A stretch of DNA of 64,000 nucleotides from an uncultured Methylophaga sp. (GCA_913055695.1 CAJXKF010000001.1:536624-600623); one strand, 5' to 3'. Counted from the first letter of the stretch, positions 9,484-19,001 are shown. A program made the numbers and translations. Notes: generated by a model not told the origin, from the sequence alone.

Positions 9484-10013
9484 ATCAAAATCCATGGCTT
9501 TTCAGAATGATCTGGCTGGTCGCTTTGCTACCACTGCTGCTTGCCTGGGCATTAGCTTTGATGGGTGACAGGCTGCCACTGGAAACCAAAAATAACGGCG
9601 AATTAATGCCGGCGGGTTTAACCGTGCCGCAACAGCTCACTGCCGAGCTGGATGGCAAGTGGGGGCTGGTGATGCTGAGTCAGCACTGCAATATCGGCTG
9701 TGCTGAGCAGTTATACCGGCTGCAGCAATTACACACCGCGATGGGCTCAGAGCTGAAACGACTCCAGCCTTTGTGGTTATCTGCAGAGCCAGTCAGTGAG
9801 CCGCCAAGCGATGTCGATTTCAGACAAGTCCGTTCGCTGACAGCCCCGGCATTGGTTGACTGGTTTAACCAGCGCCAGCTTAACTGGCAGGATCATAGTT
9901 TGTGGCTGATAGATCCGGCCGGTAATCTGGTGATGCGCTTTGCACCGGAACTGAACGGTAAAAAAATTCTCGCTGATATTGACTGGTTACTCAAGGCATC
10001 GCACATCGGATAA
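9480..10013 (+). CDS. Membrane-anchored Sco-like (thioredoxin-fold) oxidase assembly candidate
   Basis: A 177-residue protein with one N-terminal membrane helix (about 9-28) and a periplasmic domain. The ATG at 9480 was chosen because CGGAGGG precedes it and it overlaps the SURF1 stop. The domain holds Cys70-x3-Cys74 (QHCNIGC) and His139 in DHSLWLIDPAGN. This resembles the CxxxC plus DHS-histidine copper site of Sco/SenC proteins, which mature CuA. The domain is shorter than typical Sco and overall similarity is low, so this is inference from motifs and operon position. Homologous genes in cta operons are usually annotated as hypothetical membrane proteins. Confidence 0.65.
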   Translation: MNQNPWLFRMIWLVALLPLLLAWALALMGDRLPLETKNNGELMPAGLTVPQQLTAELDGKWGLVMLSQHCNIGCAEQLYRLQQLHTAMGSELKRLQPLWLSAEPVSEPPSDVDFRQVRSLTAPALVDWFNQRQLNWQDHSLWLIDPAGNLVMRFAPELNGKKILADIDWLLKASHIG

Positions 10014-10017
10014 ATCT

Positions 10018-11016
10018 ATGTCACTCAAGTCACTCACCAAGCTTGCTTTCGCTCTCGCCTTCGTCGTGGTCACTCTCGGTGCGTTGACACGTTTGCTGGA
10101 TGCCGGGCTCGGCTGTCCCGACTGGCCTGGCTGCTACGGTCAGTTGATGCCGCCGGCAGCACATGAGGAGCACCTTTTTGACGGCCTTGATACCGGCAAG
10201 GCCTGGATGGAGATGATTCATCGCTATGCCGCGGGTTTGCTGGGACTGCTCATTCTGCTGGTGATGTTGCGCCTGGAAAAAAATAGAGAAGTAAGTCAGC
10301 CCACCCGCTGGCTGGGCCGAGGCCTGTTGACTCTGGTTATCGCACAGGCTTTGTTTGGCATGTGGACGGTGACAATGAAACTGCAACCACAGGTGGTTAC
10401 CACTCATCTGCTGGGCGGTATGCTTCTTCTGGCACTGCTGTGGCGGCTGCAAAAACAGTTCTCCTCTGCTGATTCGGTTAACGTCACAGCGCCTCTGAAA
10501 AATAGTGTGGCCGCAGTGATTGTGCTGACTTTTCTGCAAATCAGTCTGGGCGGCTGGACCAGCAGTCAATACGCTGGCCTTGCCTGCACCGATTTTCCCA
10601 CCTGTCAGGGACAGTGGCTGCCCCAAGCGCCACTCAGCGAAGCCTTTAATCTCAGTCACTTCATCGATCAAAGTCATGAGGGAGGATTGCTCTCCGCTCA
10701 GGCAAGACAGACCATTCAGCTGGTACACCGTTATTTTGCGCTGCTGTTGACCCTGAGCATTATTACCCTCAGCATCGTGTTATGGCGCTTTGCTCTGCTC
10801 AGAAAGCAGCTTCTCCTGTTGCTCTCTCTGACAGCACTGCAAATCACACTGGGCATTGCCAACGCGCTGTTGATGCTGCCGCTGACACTGGCGCTGGCAC
10901 ATAACACCGGTGCCGCGCTGCTGACGTTATGCCTGGTTGATCTGCATCAGCGACTGATGCCGGCTGCGAACAGGACAATCCGCAGCCAGACTTCTGTTAC
11001 TCAAACTACGGGGTGA
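10018..11016 (+). CDS. ctaA: Haem A synthase CtaA (COX15)
   Basis: Integral membrane enzyme that oxidises the C8 methyl of haem O to a formyl group, making haem A for the oxidase. The 332-residue protein has about eight helices in two similar halves. Each half carries a periplasmic cysteine pair: GLGCPDWPGCYG near the N-terminus and GLACTDFPTCQG in the middle. Histidines in MIHRYAAG and LVHRYFA are the expected haem ligands. The ATG at 10018 follows the preceding stop by four bases. The ribosome binding site is weak, suggesting translational coupling. Confidence 0.94.
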   Translation: MSLKSLTKLAFALAFVVVTLGALTRLLDAGLGCPDWPGCYGQLMPPAAHEEHLFDGLDTGKAWMEMIHRYAAGLLGLLILLVMLRLEKNREVSQPTRWLGRGLLTLVIAQALFGMWTVTMKLQPQVVTTHLLGGMLLLALLWRLQKQFSSADSVNVTAPLKNSVAAVIVLTFLQISLGGWTSSQYAGLACTDFPTCQGQWLPQAPLSEAFNLSHFIDQSHEGGLLSAQARQTIQLVHRYFALLLTLSIITLSIVLWRFALLRKQLLLLLSLTALQITLGIANALLMLPLTLALAHNTGAALLTLCLVDLHQRLMPAANRTIRSQTSVTQTTG

Positions 11017-11020
11017 TGCC

Positions 11021-11917
11021 ATGCAAAACTCTATTGTCACAACGCTTGCTCTGCACCGTGCCAACTGGAAGGATTATCTCGCACTGTGCAAACCCAAAGT
11101 CGTCCTGCTGATGCTATTGACCGCACTGATCGGCGCATTGCTGGCACCGGGATGGCCTGATCCGGGCGTATTGACGATAGCGGTTATCGGTATTGCCCTG
11201 TGTGCAGCCAGTGGCGCTGCGATCAATAACCTGATTGATCACAAGCTGGATGCCACCATGGCCCGGACCCGTCAGCGTCCGGTAGTGACCGGCCATCTCT
11301 CGCCACAACAGGCGCTGATATTTGCCCTGATTCTGGCATCAGCAGGGCTGCTGATGTTGTGGTATCTGGTCAATCCGGTGACCATGTGGCTGACGCTGTT
11401 TGCTCTGATTGGCTATGCGGTGATTTACACGCTGTTTCTCAAACGGGCGACACCGCAGAATATCACCATCGGCGGACTCGCCGGTGCCATGCCGCCGCTG
11501 CTGGGCTGGACTGCCGTGACGGGTCAGATCGATCCCAATGCGCTGTTGCTGGTGCTGATCATCTTTGTCTGGACTCCCCCTCATTTCTGGGCTTTGGCCC
11601 TGCACAAAAAAGAGGAATACGCCGGCGCCAAAGTGCCTATGCTCCCTGTCACGCACGGCGATGCCTTTACCCGCATGCAGATTCTGCTCTACAGCCTCTT
11701 ACTGTTTGCCTGCACTCTGCTGCCTTTTGTTACCGGCATGAGCAGTTGGCTGTATCTGACCGGTGTCCTGCTGTTGAATGCCTATCAGTTCAGAGGTGTG
11801 AAACAGTTATTTAATGAGCGGGATCCGCTCGCGCCCTGGCGTCTCTTCAAGTATTCAATCCAGTACCTGATGTGGCTGTTCCTGCTGTTGTTTGTCGACA
11901 GCATGGTATTCGGCTAA
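11021..11917 (+). CDS. ctaB: Protohaem IX farnesyltransferase CtaB (CyoE)
   Basis: UbiA-superfamily prenyltransferase that converts haem B to haem O, the step before CtaA. The 298-residue protein has about eight or nine membrane helices. The Asp-rich prenyl-diphosphate motif NNLIDHKLDATMARTRQRP lies near residue 70, and the second conserved loop WTPPHFWALALHKKEEYAGAKVPMLPV sits around residues 185-210. It is the last gene of the oxidase operon. The reading frame begins four bases after the ctaA stop. Confidence 0.96.
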   Translation: MQNSIVTTLALHRANWKDYLALCKPKVVLLMLLTALIGALLAPGWPDPGVLTIAVIGIALCAASGAAINNLIDHKLDATMARTRQRPVVTGHLSPQQALIFALILASAGLLMLWYLVNPVTMWLTLFALIGYAVIYTLFLKRATPQNITIGGLAGAMPPLLGWTAVTGQIDPNALLLVLIIFVWTPPHFWALALHKKEEYAGAKVPMLPVTHGDAFTRMQILLYSLLLFACTLLPFVTGMSSWLYLTGVLLLNAYQFRGVKQLFNERDPLAPWRLFKYSIQYLMWLFLLLFVDSMVFG

Positions 11918-12007
11918 GCGCTTGAAGATATGGCAAAAAGGGCATAAAGTGAAACTGAAGCGGTCCTTGATGTTAATGCTCAGTTAACGACCACAAGGAG
12001 GTCTGCT

Positions 12008-12604
12008 ATGTACCATCATCACCGTAAGCACTTCTGGGGGCTTTTCTCTGTTCCACGCGTCGAGTGGAAATCGATCAGCGACGAAAATCTTGATATTACA
12101 CAATTCGGCATTCTGCGAATGGTTATTCTGGCAGCCGTGCCGGCCGTCGCTTTCCTGATTGGCATTAATCAGGTTGGCTGGAGTCTGGCTGGCAATGAGT
12201 TCAACAAGGTCGTGCTGGCAGATGCTTTGCCGATGGCAGTGGCATTCTATGTATTGATTGTGGCCTTCACTTCAATGATGGCCTATTTCACTTTTGCCAT
12301 GGAGCGAGCCTTTGGTGAAGAGGCCAGTTTCGGGCGCTGTCTGCTTTTTACTACCTATACTGCGACACCGATGTATATGGCGGGCCTGATTGGTTTTGTG
12401 CCTATCGTCTGGCTTGCTATGCTGGTATTGCTGCTGTCAGTTTGTTACAGCCTCTACCTGCTGTATCTGGGTATCCCCATCTATATGAATATTGATGAGG
12501 GTAAAGGTTACGTGGTCTCAACATCGATTATTTCTGCAGGCCTGTGCATGCTGGTTGTCTTCAACGTGCTTACTGTGATCATCTGGAGCACCATCGTCGT
12601 TTAG
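12008..12604 (+). CDS. Yip1-family inner-membrane protein of unknown function
   Basis: A 198-residue polytopic protein with about five membrane helices and a His-rich N-terminus (MYHHHRKHFWG). It has a strong ribosome binding site (AAGGAGG) seven bases upstream. The arrangement (short soluble start, then SDENLDITQFGILRMVILAAVPAVAFLIG and four more helices) matches bacterial Yip1-domain proteins, whose function is not established. It follows the oxidase operon by 90 bp in the same direction, so it may be a separate unit. Confidence 0.7.
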   Translation: MYHHHRKHFWGLFSVPRVEWKSISDENLDITQFGILRMVILAAVPAVAFLIGINQVGWSLAGNEFNKVVLADALPMAVAFYVLIVAFTSMMAYFTFAMERAFGEEASFGRCLLFTTYTATPMYMAGLIGFVPIVWLAMLVLLLSVCYSLYLLYLGIPIYMNIDEGKGYVVSTSIISAGLCMLVVFNVLTVIIWSTIVV

Positions 12605-12631
12605 AGACGATCGCTCTGAATAATCCATAAC

Positions 12632-12662
12632 ATCAGCGTCTGCCACTGGTGCAGACGCTGAT
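12632..12662. repeat. Perfect 12-bp inverted repeat downstream of the Yip1 gene
   Basis: ATCAGCGTCTGC at 12632-12643 and its exact complement at 12651-12662 are separated by a 7-base loop (CACTGGT). It begins 28 bp after the Yip1 stop, so it probably ends or protects that transcript. There is no T-run on either side, so it is not a standard intrinsic terminator. Confidence 0.6.
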
Positions 12663-12781
12663 AAGCGTCGGGTGAACAAGACTGGTTGGTGTGTTGCTGT
12701 AACAAACTAGATGCCAGAGTGTGGCCGTATGATAGTCTGCTTTCCGATGTCCGCCCCCGTTGCCAGCAAAGGCTTTGATGA

Positions 12782-14275
12782 ATGGATGCCCACAATCAAA
12801 ACTTGTCTGCAAATCAAGAATTCATCGAAGATCTCGAAAAATACAAGCTATTAACCGGTTCACTACCGGTCTCCCTTTTTATCAGCACCTGCCTTGCGGT
12901 CATTATGGTCAGCATATTATTTGGCCAGCTCAGCTACAGTGAGCTGATTGGCTGGATTATAGTGCTGGTCAGTATTCACACTATCCGCCTGCTGTTTTTC
13001 TATCAGTTCAACCGCTCACCCAGCTTCGATCACAAGCAAATACAACTGCATCTGGGATTTTTCAGGTTGGGGACCTTACTGTCGGGTCTGATCTGGGGCT
13101 GGGCAGGATTTTACTTTTCCCAACAGGTGGAACTGAACTATCAATTGTTCATCTCCTTTACCCTGGGCGGTCTGGTGGTGGGGGCCACATCATCTCTCGC
13201 CACTGACAGAGTGGCTGTAGTCAGTTTTATCATGGCCACGATTCTGCCCAATTGTCTGCACTATTTTATGTCTGGTAATGAACTGCCGATGGCGATGGGC
13301 CTGATGCTGATGCTGTTTGCCGGCTTCATGATCAACACCGGCCGACTTCAGGGAGCCAGTCTGCATGAGAATCTGAGCCTGAGGATTAGGGCCAGGCAGG
13401 ATGCCAGCCAGTTCCGGGAAGTACTTGATTTCAGCCCGCTTGCAGTCAGCATTTTCAGTCTGGCTGATGAGAAAATGCTCTATATCAACAGGCGTTATCT
13501 GGAATTATTCAGCCGCAGTTTCAAGCCATTCGAAGTCAACAATGAAGCTGGCTTTGCTATCGAAGAATCACAGATCCAGTCGATCAGAGCCAGACTGCTG
13601 CGTCATCAGATCGTTTCTAACCTTCTGCTCAAAATCACCTCGCAACAAACAGCAGAAGTGAAATGGTGTATCGGCTCTTTCCTGCAGGTCAATTATCTCA
13701 ACACCCCATCGATTCTGGCCTGGTTTTATGACATCAGCGACCGGATCGAAATGGAGCAAAAAATCCGGCACCTTGCCTACCATGACGCTCTGACCGACCT
13801 GCCCAACCGCTATCTGTTTGAGGACCGGCTCAATCTGGCACTGAAATATGCCCAGCGCAACCAGCGGCAGCTGGGTGTGTTATTTATCGACCTTGATGGC
13901 TTCAAGCAGATTAATGATACCCATGGCCATGATATCGGCGATCTGCTGCTTAAAGCGGTATCCGACCGGGTGGCTTCTTTACTGCGAACATCAGACACCT
14001 TATCCCGTGTCGGGGGTGATGAGTTTATTGTGCTGCTACCGGATATCGCCGATCGCGATGACGGTGTCCATGTGGCCGAGAAACTACTGAGGGCGCTGGC
14101 GCAGCCTTTCCAGACGGGTGGCTTATCACTGTAGATTTCAGCGAGCATCGGCCTTGCCATGTATCCCGAGCATGGCGATGACGATCAGGACTTGCTGAAG
14201 AAAGCAGATATCGCGATGTATGAAGCCAAGAAAAGCGGTAAAAACACGGTGCAGGTGTTCAGCGCTGGGAAATGA
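12782..14275 (+). pseudogene. PAS-GGDEF diguanylate cyclase interrupted by an in-frame TAG
   Basis: Putative c-di-GMP synthase. Residues 1-190 hold about five or six membrane helices, 208-320 a PAS-like domain, and from about 325 a GGDEF domain with LAYHDALTDLPNR, the active-site GGDEF at 411-415 and an inhibitory RxxD site (RTSD, 402-405). Translation meets TAG at 14132-14134. The same frame then continues to TGA at 14273 and encodes the rest of the domain (ISASIGLAMYPEHGD and KADIAMYEAKKSGKN). One substitution therefore removes about 47 C-terminal residues. It could be a degraded gene, a strain-level mutation, a sequencing error or a readthrough codon. The 450-residue product alone would lack the last strand and helix of the fold. 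Confidence 0.85.
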
Positions 14276-14293
14276 AATAATCGCTTTAAAGTA

Positions 14294-14646
<353 letters not shown>

Positions 14647-14668
14647 TGTCTATTTTACCTCAGCACTT

Positions 14669-15517
14669 TTATTTCTGCTGTAATTTCAATGCCAGTTGAT
14701 AGGCTTCGTTCTTGCTGCAGCCGGTAATACCGGAAGCAATCGCCGCCGCCTTTTTCACCGGCAAGTCAGGTAATAACAGCGTCAGCACACGCTGCATTTC
14801 CTGTTCATCAGCAGTCACGGCATCCGAGGCACCTTCAATCAGAAGCACACATTCACCGCGCTGCTGATTGCTGTCCCCGCTCACCCAATCCACCAGCTCA
14901 AGCAGGGGGCGGGTCTCTATGGTTTCATGGATCTTGGTCAGTTCCCGCGCCAGGCAGGCACGGCGCTCGGCCCCAAAGATCTCAACACAATCTTTCAAGG
15001 TATCGAGCAGACGGCGCGGGCTTTCATAAAAAATCAGTGTGCGTTGCTCATTTTTGAGCTGGGATAACGCTTGACGACGGGCACCTGCCTTGGGCGGCAG
15101 GAAGCCCTCAAAACTGAAGCGGTCGGAGGCAATCCCTGAAGCTGACAAGGCGGTAATCAGAGCACAACTGCCAGGAACAGGCACAACCCTGACACCTTCA
15201 GCTTTGACCAGAGAAACCAGCCGGTAGCCCGGGTCACTGATTAGCGGAGTGCCGGCATCACTGATTAATGCTATCGACTCACCCGCCTGAAGGCGTTGCA
15301 ATAACAATTCACTGCGTTGCTGTTCATTGTGTTCGTGCAATGATTGCAGCGGTGTGGTGATGGCGAAATGCTGTAATAGCGGCTTGCTGTGGCGGGTATC
15401 CTCGGCTGCTATCAGATCGACCGCTTTCAGCGCATCAATGGCGCGCTGTGAGAAGTCACTGAGATTGCCGATGGGTGTCGCTACCACGAACAATTGCCCG
15501 GCTTGTGAAGCAGTCAC
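14669..15517 (-). CDS. rsmI: 16S rRNA (cytidine1402-2'-O)-methyltransferase RsmI
   Basis: Tetrapyrrole-methylase-family enzyme of 282 residues that 2'-O-methylates C1402 of 16S rRNA, the nucleotide also modified by RsmH (3.1 kb). Family motifs are LFVVATPIGNLSDFSQRA at the N-terminus, AAEDTRHSKPLL, and ALISDAGTPLISDPGYRLV in the centre. The start is GTG with AAGGA upstream. It diverges from lpoA, as in E. coli (rsmI/lpoA), and is followed at once by rnpB on the same strand. Confidence 0.95.
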   Translation of the reverse strand: MTASQAGQLFVVATPIGNLSDFSQRAIDALKAVDLIAAEDTRHSKPLLQHFAITTPLQSLHEHNEQQRSELLLQRLQAGESIALISDAGTPLISDPGYRLVSLVKAEGVRVVPVPGSCALITALSASGIASDRFSFEGFLPPKAGARRQALSQLKNEQRTLIFYESPRRLLDTLKDCVEIFGAERRACLARELTKIHETIETRPLLELVDWVSGDSNQQRGECVLLIEGASDAVTADEQEMQRVLTLLLPDLPVKKAAAIASGITGCSKNEAYQLALKLQQK

Positions 15518-15584
15518 AATTTTTCCTTAATTCTAATGTGTAATTGTGGTCGTAATATACGCGAACAGGTAAGATGATGCTTCC

Positions 15585-17465
15585 ATGATAACAACACAGA
15601 CATCTGATATGCGCTTCACACGCTTGCTGCTGTTACCGGCGATTGTTCTCCTGTTCCTGACTGCCTGTCAGCCCGTTCAGGGCCCTCTTGGCAGAGCTCA
15701 GCCCACAGAAATAGAAACAGTACCGGCTGAAACTGAAGGCCAATATCAGCAAGCCGCAGAACAATACCTGAAACTGGCAGCTGACCATGAAGGAGAAAGG
15801 CAGTCTCTGTATTTCCTGCGTGCAGCCGAATTGTTCTGGCAAACCGGTCAGGTTGAGCAGGCCAATACGGCTCTGCAGCAGGTCAAGCAACAATTGCTCA
15901 GCGACAACAAACGCTTCACTGCTGCCGTGCTCGCTGCACAAATTGCACTTTTTAACAGTCAGGCAGAAGCCGCATTGGCGGCACTGGCAGATATCGATGC
16001 GAGCGGACTCAGTGCAGATGACAGAGTCAAACTGCTGAAACTACGTTCAGATGCCTACACCCTCACCAGCAACTGGCTGGAAAAGGCCAACACGCATTTG
16101 CAGCTGGAAGAATTACTGAGCGATCAGGCAGCGATAGAACAAAACCGCGAAACCCTGTGGCAGACTTTGATGCAAATGACGCCTCAGGCGCTTGATCTAT
16201 ACAACCCCGGGTATCCACCTAGCGATGACAGTGGCTGGTTTGCCCTGGCTTATGCCATCAAAGCTTATCAGGATAACCCTGAAACACTGGAGGTCGCGCT
16301 GGAAGACTGGCGCCGCACTTATCCCAATCACCCGGCCGACCCCAGCCTCTATAAAGACAGCATTAAAGTAAGCGGCACCCGTCTGCCTGAGCAGATTGGC
16401 GATATCGCGGTGATGCTGCCTGCAGACGGTCCTTTCGTGGAAGCAGCCAAGGCTATTAAACAAGGTATCATTGCTGCTCACTATGCTAGCGGCGATAGCA
16501 GCAGGCTGCATTTTTTTGATGTAGACACCGACCCCTATTCCGGACGCAGCAATGTGGATCAGCTGTATCAGGAAGCGATTTCGCGCGGTGCGGGTATCGT
16601 GATAGGCCCGCTGCAAAAGCCCTCTGTTGAAGCATTGGCAAAACTGCCTGAATTACCTGTACCTGTGCTGGCATTGAACCGCGTCGAACCAAGTTTCCAA
16701 CGCCCTAACCTGTTTCAGTTTGGTCTGGCACCGGAAGATGATGCGATGGCAGTCGCTGATTTTGCCCGCCTTCAGGGCTATCAGAATGCAGCGATTCTTG
16801 CACCACAGGGCGAATGGGGTGACCGCGTCGCCGGTGCCTTCAGCCAGGCATGGCGTGAACAGGGCGGCAATATTCTGTCGGTAGCAAGCTATAAGGAATC
16901 AGAAAATGACTTCCGGGACACACTGATACCGTTGATGGGGCTCGATGTCAGTGAACAGCGTTATCGGGCTCTACAGCGCACGCTTGACCGTTCGCTGGAT
17001 TATGAACCTCGTCGTCGTCAGGATATCGATTTCCTGTTCCTGGTTGCGAGACCGCTTAAAGCCCGTCAATTGGTGCCACAGTTGAAATTCCACCGTAGTG
17101 GCGACCTGCCGCTGATTGCGACATCTCACGCCTACAGCGGTCAGCCTGATCCGCAGCATGATATTGATTTGAATGAACTGATTATTACCGATATCCCCTG
17201 GATGTTCGAGACAAAAGCCAATCAGGACCAGGCTTATCAGGCCGTACAAAGCCAGACACAGGGTAAGCCCGGTGGCCTGCTGAGACTCTATGCCATGGGG
17301 GTTGATGCCTACCGGCTCATCGGCGAGCTTAACCAGTTAAGTCGCAGTCCGGAGCAGACCTACAAGGGGGCGACCGGTGATCTGTCCATCAACGACATGG
17401 GACAGATTGAACGTGAAATGCGCTGGGGCCGTTTCAAACAAGGCAGCTTACAGCGGCTGCAGTGA
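15585..17465 (+). CDS. lpoA: Penicillin-binding protein activator LpoA (outer-membrane lipoprotein)
   Basis: Outer-membrane lipoprotein that reaches through the periplasm to activate PBP1A. The signal sequence ends in the lipobox LTAC (Cys28 counting from 15585). The in-frame ATG at 15609 gives a more compact 20-residue signal and is an equally likely start. Neither has a strong ribosome binding site. Residues about 35-230 are helical TPR-like repeats, and about 260-620 form a periplasmic-binding-protein-like domain (QIGDIAVMLPADGPF onward). The 626-residue length is near that of E. coli LpoA (678). It heads a cluster with yraN and dolP. Confidence 0.9.
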   Translation: MITTQTSDMRFTRLLLLPAIVLLFLTACQPVQGPLGRAQPTEIETVPAETEGQYQQAAEQYLKLAADHEGERQSLYFLRAAELFWQTGQVEQANTALQQVKQQLLSDNKRFTAAVLAAQIALFNSQAEAALAALADIDASGLSADDRVKLLKLRSDAYTLTSNWLEKANTHLQLEELLSDQAAIEQNRETLWQTLMQMTPQALDLYNPGYPPSDDSGWFALAYAIKAYQDNPETLEVALEDWRRTYPNHPADPSLYKDSIKVSGTRLPEQIGDIAVMLPADGPFVEAAKAIKQGIIAAHYASGDSSRLHFFDVDTDPYSGRSNVDQLYQEAISRGAGIVIGPLQKPSVEALAKLPELPVPVLALNRVEPSFQRPNLFQFGLAPEDDAMAVADFARLQGYQNAAILAPQGEWGDRVAGAFSQAWREQGGNILSVASYKESENDFRDTLIPLMGLDVSEQRYRALQRTLDRSLDYEPRRRQDIDFLFLVARPLKARQLVPQLKFHRSGDLPLIATSHAYSGQPDPQHDIDLNELIITDIPWMFETKANQDQAYQAVQSQTQGKPGGLLRLYAMGVDAYRLIGELNQLSRSPEQTYKGATGDLSINDMGQIEREMRWGRFKQGSLQRLQ

Positions 17466-17466
17466 T

Positions 17467-17829
17467 ATGTTATTTGCCAGGGATAAAGGCACTGAAGTAG
17501 AAACCGCGGTCTGTCGCTATCTGCAGCAACAGGGATTAAAGCTGCTGACGCGCAACTACCACAGCCGCGGCGGTGAGATCGATCTCATCATGCAAGATAA
17601 TAATGTGCTGGTGTTTGTCGAAGTACGTTTTCGTAAAAGCACGGCTTTTGGTACTGCAGCTGAAACGGTGAACCGGACCAAACAGTCAAAGCTGATACAT
17701 ACTGCCGAGCAGTATCTGCAACGTCATCGGGTTGTTCATGACAGCTGCCGATTTGATGTGGTTGGTGTCAGCCCGGCTGACAGCGGTTACCGGATGCAAT
17801 GGATTCAGAACGCCTTTGAACAAGGCTGA
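17467..17829 (+). CDS. yraN: YraN family (UPF0102) nuclease-fold protein
   Basis: A 120-residue protein with a PD-(D/E)xK endonuclease-like fold and no firmly established role. The signature GGEIDLIMQDNNVLVFVEVRFR contains the Asp and the ExK/R-like elements expected of the fold (residues about 37-58). The ATG at 17467 lies one base after the lpoA stop, which makes the product the normal length for the family. Longer in-frame extensions run into lpoA and are not supported. Confidence 0.92.
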   Translation: MLFARDKGTEVETAVCRYLQQQGLKLLTRNYHSRGGEIDLIMQDNNVLVFVEVRFRKSTAFGTAAETVNRTKQSKLIHTAEQYLQRHRVVHDSCRFDVVGVSPADSGYRMQWIQNAFEQG

Positions 17830-17888
17830 GATTAACCGGTCTACAAGACCGAACTAAAACAATTGTCTTTCAGTGAGGATTGCTCAGA

Positions 17889-18464
17889 ATGAATAAGCTA
17901 AAACATCTTGCCTGGCTGGCTGTCCCTGTCCTGTTGATCCAGGGTTGTGCGCCTGCCGTGGTCGGCGGTGCTGCTACCGGTGCTGCTGTCGCCTATGACC
18001 GACGTACCACCGGAACGGTCATCGATGATCAGGGCATTGAATTCAAGGCGGCCTATGCGCTGTTCAACAACAAGGAAATTTACGATCAGAGCCATATCAA
18101 TGTCACCAGCTTTAATGGTGTTGTCTTACTGACCGGTGAAACCCCGAGCGAATCGCTGAAACAAAAAGCCACCGCTGAAATTAAACAGATCCCCAAAGTC
18201 AAACGCATTCACAATGAACTCGCTATCGCCGCGCCCAGTGCACTGCCCTCTCGCAGTACCGACACCTGGATTACCTCCAAGATCAAAGCTAAAATGGCCA
18301 CCGATGAGCGTATCGACCCTTTCCATATCAAGGTCGTGACAGAGAGAGGCATTGTCTATTTGCTGGGATTGGTCAGCCGGGCCGAAGCCCAGCAGGCTGT
18401 CAACCTGGTCACTAATACCGCCGGTGTGCAGCGGGTGATTAAAATCTTTGAATACACTGATTAA
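17889..18464 (+). CDS. dolP: BON-domain outer-membrane lipoprotein DolP (YraP)
   Basis: Lipoprotein of 191 residues with a signal peptide ending in LIQGC and two BON domains (about 45-115 and 120-190). DolP maintains outer-membrane integrity and supports BAM function in enterobacteria. The ATG at 17889 has GTGAGG upstream and is preferred over a TTG nine bases earlier. The E. coli order is lpoA-yraN-diaA-dolP, but here diaA is absent between yraN and dolP. A terminator follows. Confidence 0.9.
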   Translation: MNKLKHLAWLAVPVLLIQGCAPAVVGGAATGAAVAYDRRTTGTVIDDQGIEFKAAYALFNNKEIYDQSHINVTSFNGVVLLTGETPSESLKQKATAEIKQIPKVKRIHNELAIAAPSALPSRSTDTWITSKIKAKMATDERIDPFHIKVVTERGIVYLLGLVSRAEAQQAVNLVTNTAGVQRVIKIFEYTD

Positions 18465-18483
18465 ATTTGCGTGTACTAAAACA

Positions 18484-18510
18484 AAAAGGCTCCTGACGGA
18501 GCCTTTTTTA
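18484..18510 (+). terminator. Intrinsic terminator between dolP and hemJ (works both ways)
   Basis: AGGCTCC and GGAGCCT pair around a TGAC loop and are followed by TTTTTT. A-rich sequence on the other side (AACAAAA) could let it also serve the convergent hemJ transcript. Confidence 0.85.
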
Positions 18511-18516
18511 TGTCTG

Positions 18517-18942
18517 TCAGAATGGTTTCACTACAGCGAGAATGATGATGGCTATCAACAACAGCACCGGAAATTCGTTAAACCAGCGATAAAAGCGATG
18601 GCTGCGCTGATTGTTATCAGCGGCAAACTGCTTGAGCATACGTCCGCAGATGCCGTGATAGGCAAACAGCAGTAATATCAGCGTCAGCTTGGCATGCAAC
18701 CAGCCCATAGTGGCTAACTGTTCCAGCGGATAAAAACTGAGCAACCAGAGACCGAAGACCAGGGTCAGAATCGCACTCGGCGTCATAATGCCGCGGTAAA
18801 GTTTGCGCTCCATGATTTTAAAACGGGCATTACCGGCCTCATCGTCACAAAGCGCGTGATAGACGAACAGCCTCGGCAGGTAAAACAGGGCTGAAAACCA
18901 GGTAACAATAAAGATCAGGTGGAAAGCTTTGACCCACAGCAT
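18517..18942 (-). CDS. hemJ: Protoporphyrinogen IX oxidase HemJ
   Basis: Membrane protein of 141 residues (UPF0093/TIGR00701 family) that oxidises protoporphyrinogen IX to protoporphyrin IX in bacteria lacking HemG and HemY. About four membrane helices are visible. The N-terminal block WVKAFHLIFIVTWFSALFYLPRLFVYH carries the conserved histidine (His8), and the middle has WLHAKLTLILLLFAYHG with the conserved Lys and His. The gene is monocistronic, convergent with dolP. Together with ctaA and ctaB it supports haem supply to the oxidase encoded upstream. Confidence 0.88.
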   Translation of the reverse strand: MLWVKAFHLIFIVTWFSALFYLPRLFVYHALCDDEAGNARFKIMERKLYRGIMTPSAILTLVFGLWLLSFYPLEQLATMGWLHAKLTLILLLFAYHGICGRMLKQFAADNNQRSHRFYRWFNEFPVLLLIAIIILAVVKPF

Positions 18943-19001
18943 GACTTACTCCTGCGACGAAAACAGTGATAGTATCAAATCAAGTAAGCCGGGAGTGAAA
19001 A

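Noticed and set aside
10030..10728. Open frame of 232 codons on the minus strand inside ctaA
   Set aside because: Antisense shadow of a well-supported membrane protein gene; the product is Gln/His-rich and unlike any family.
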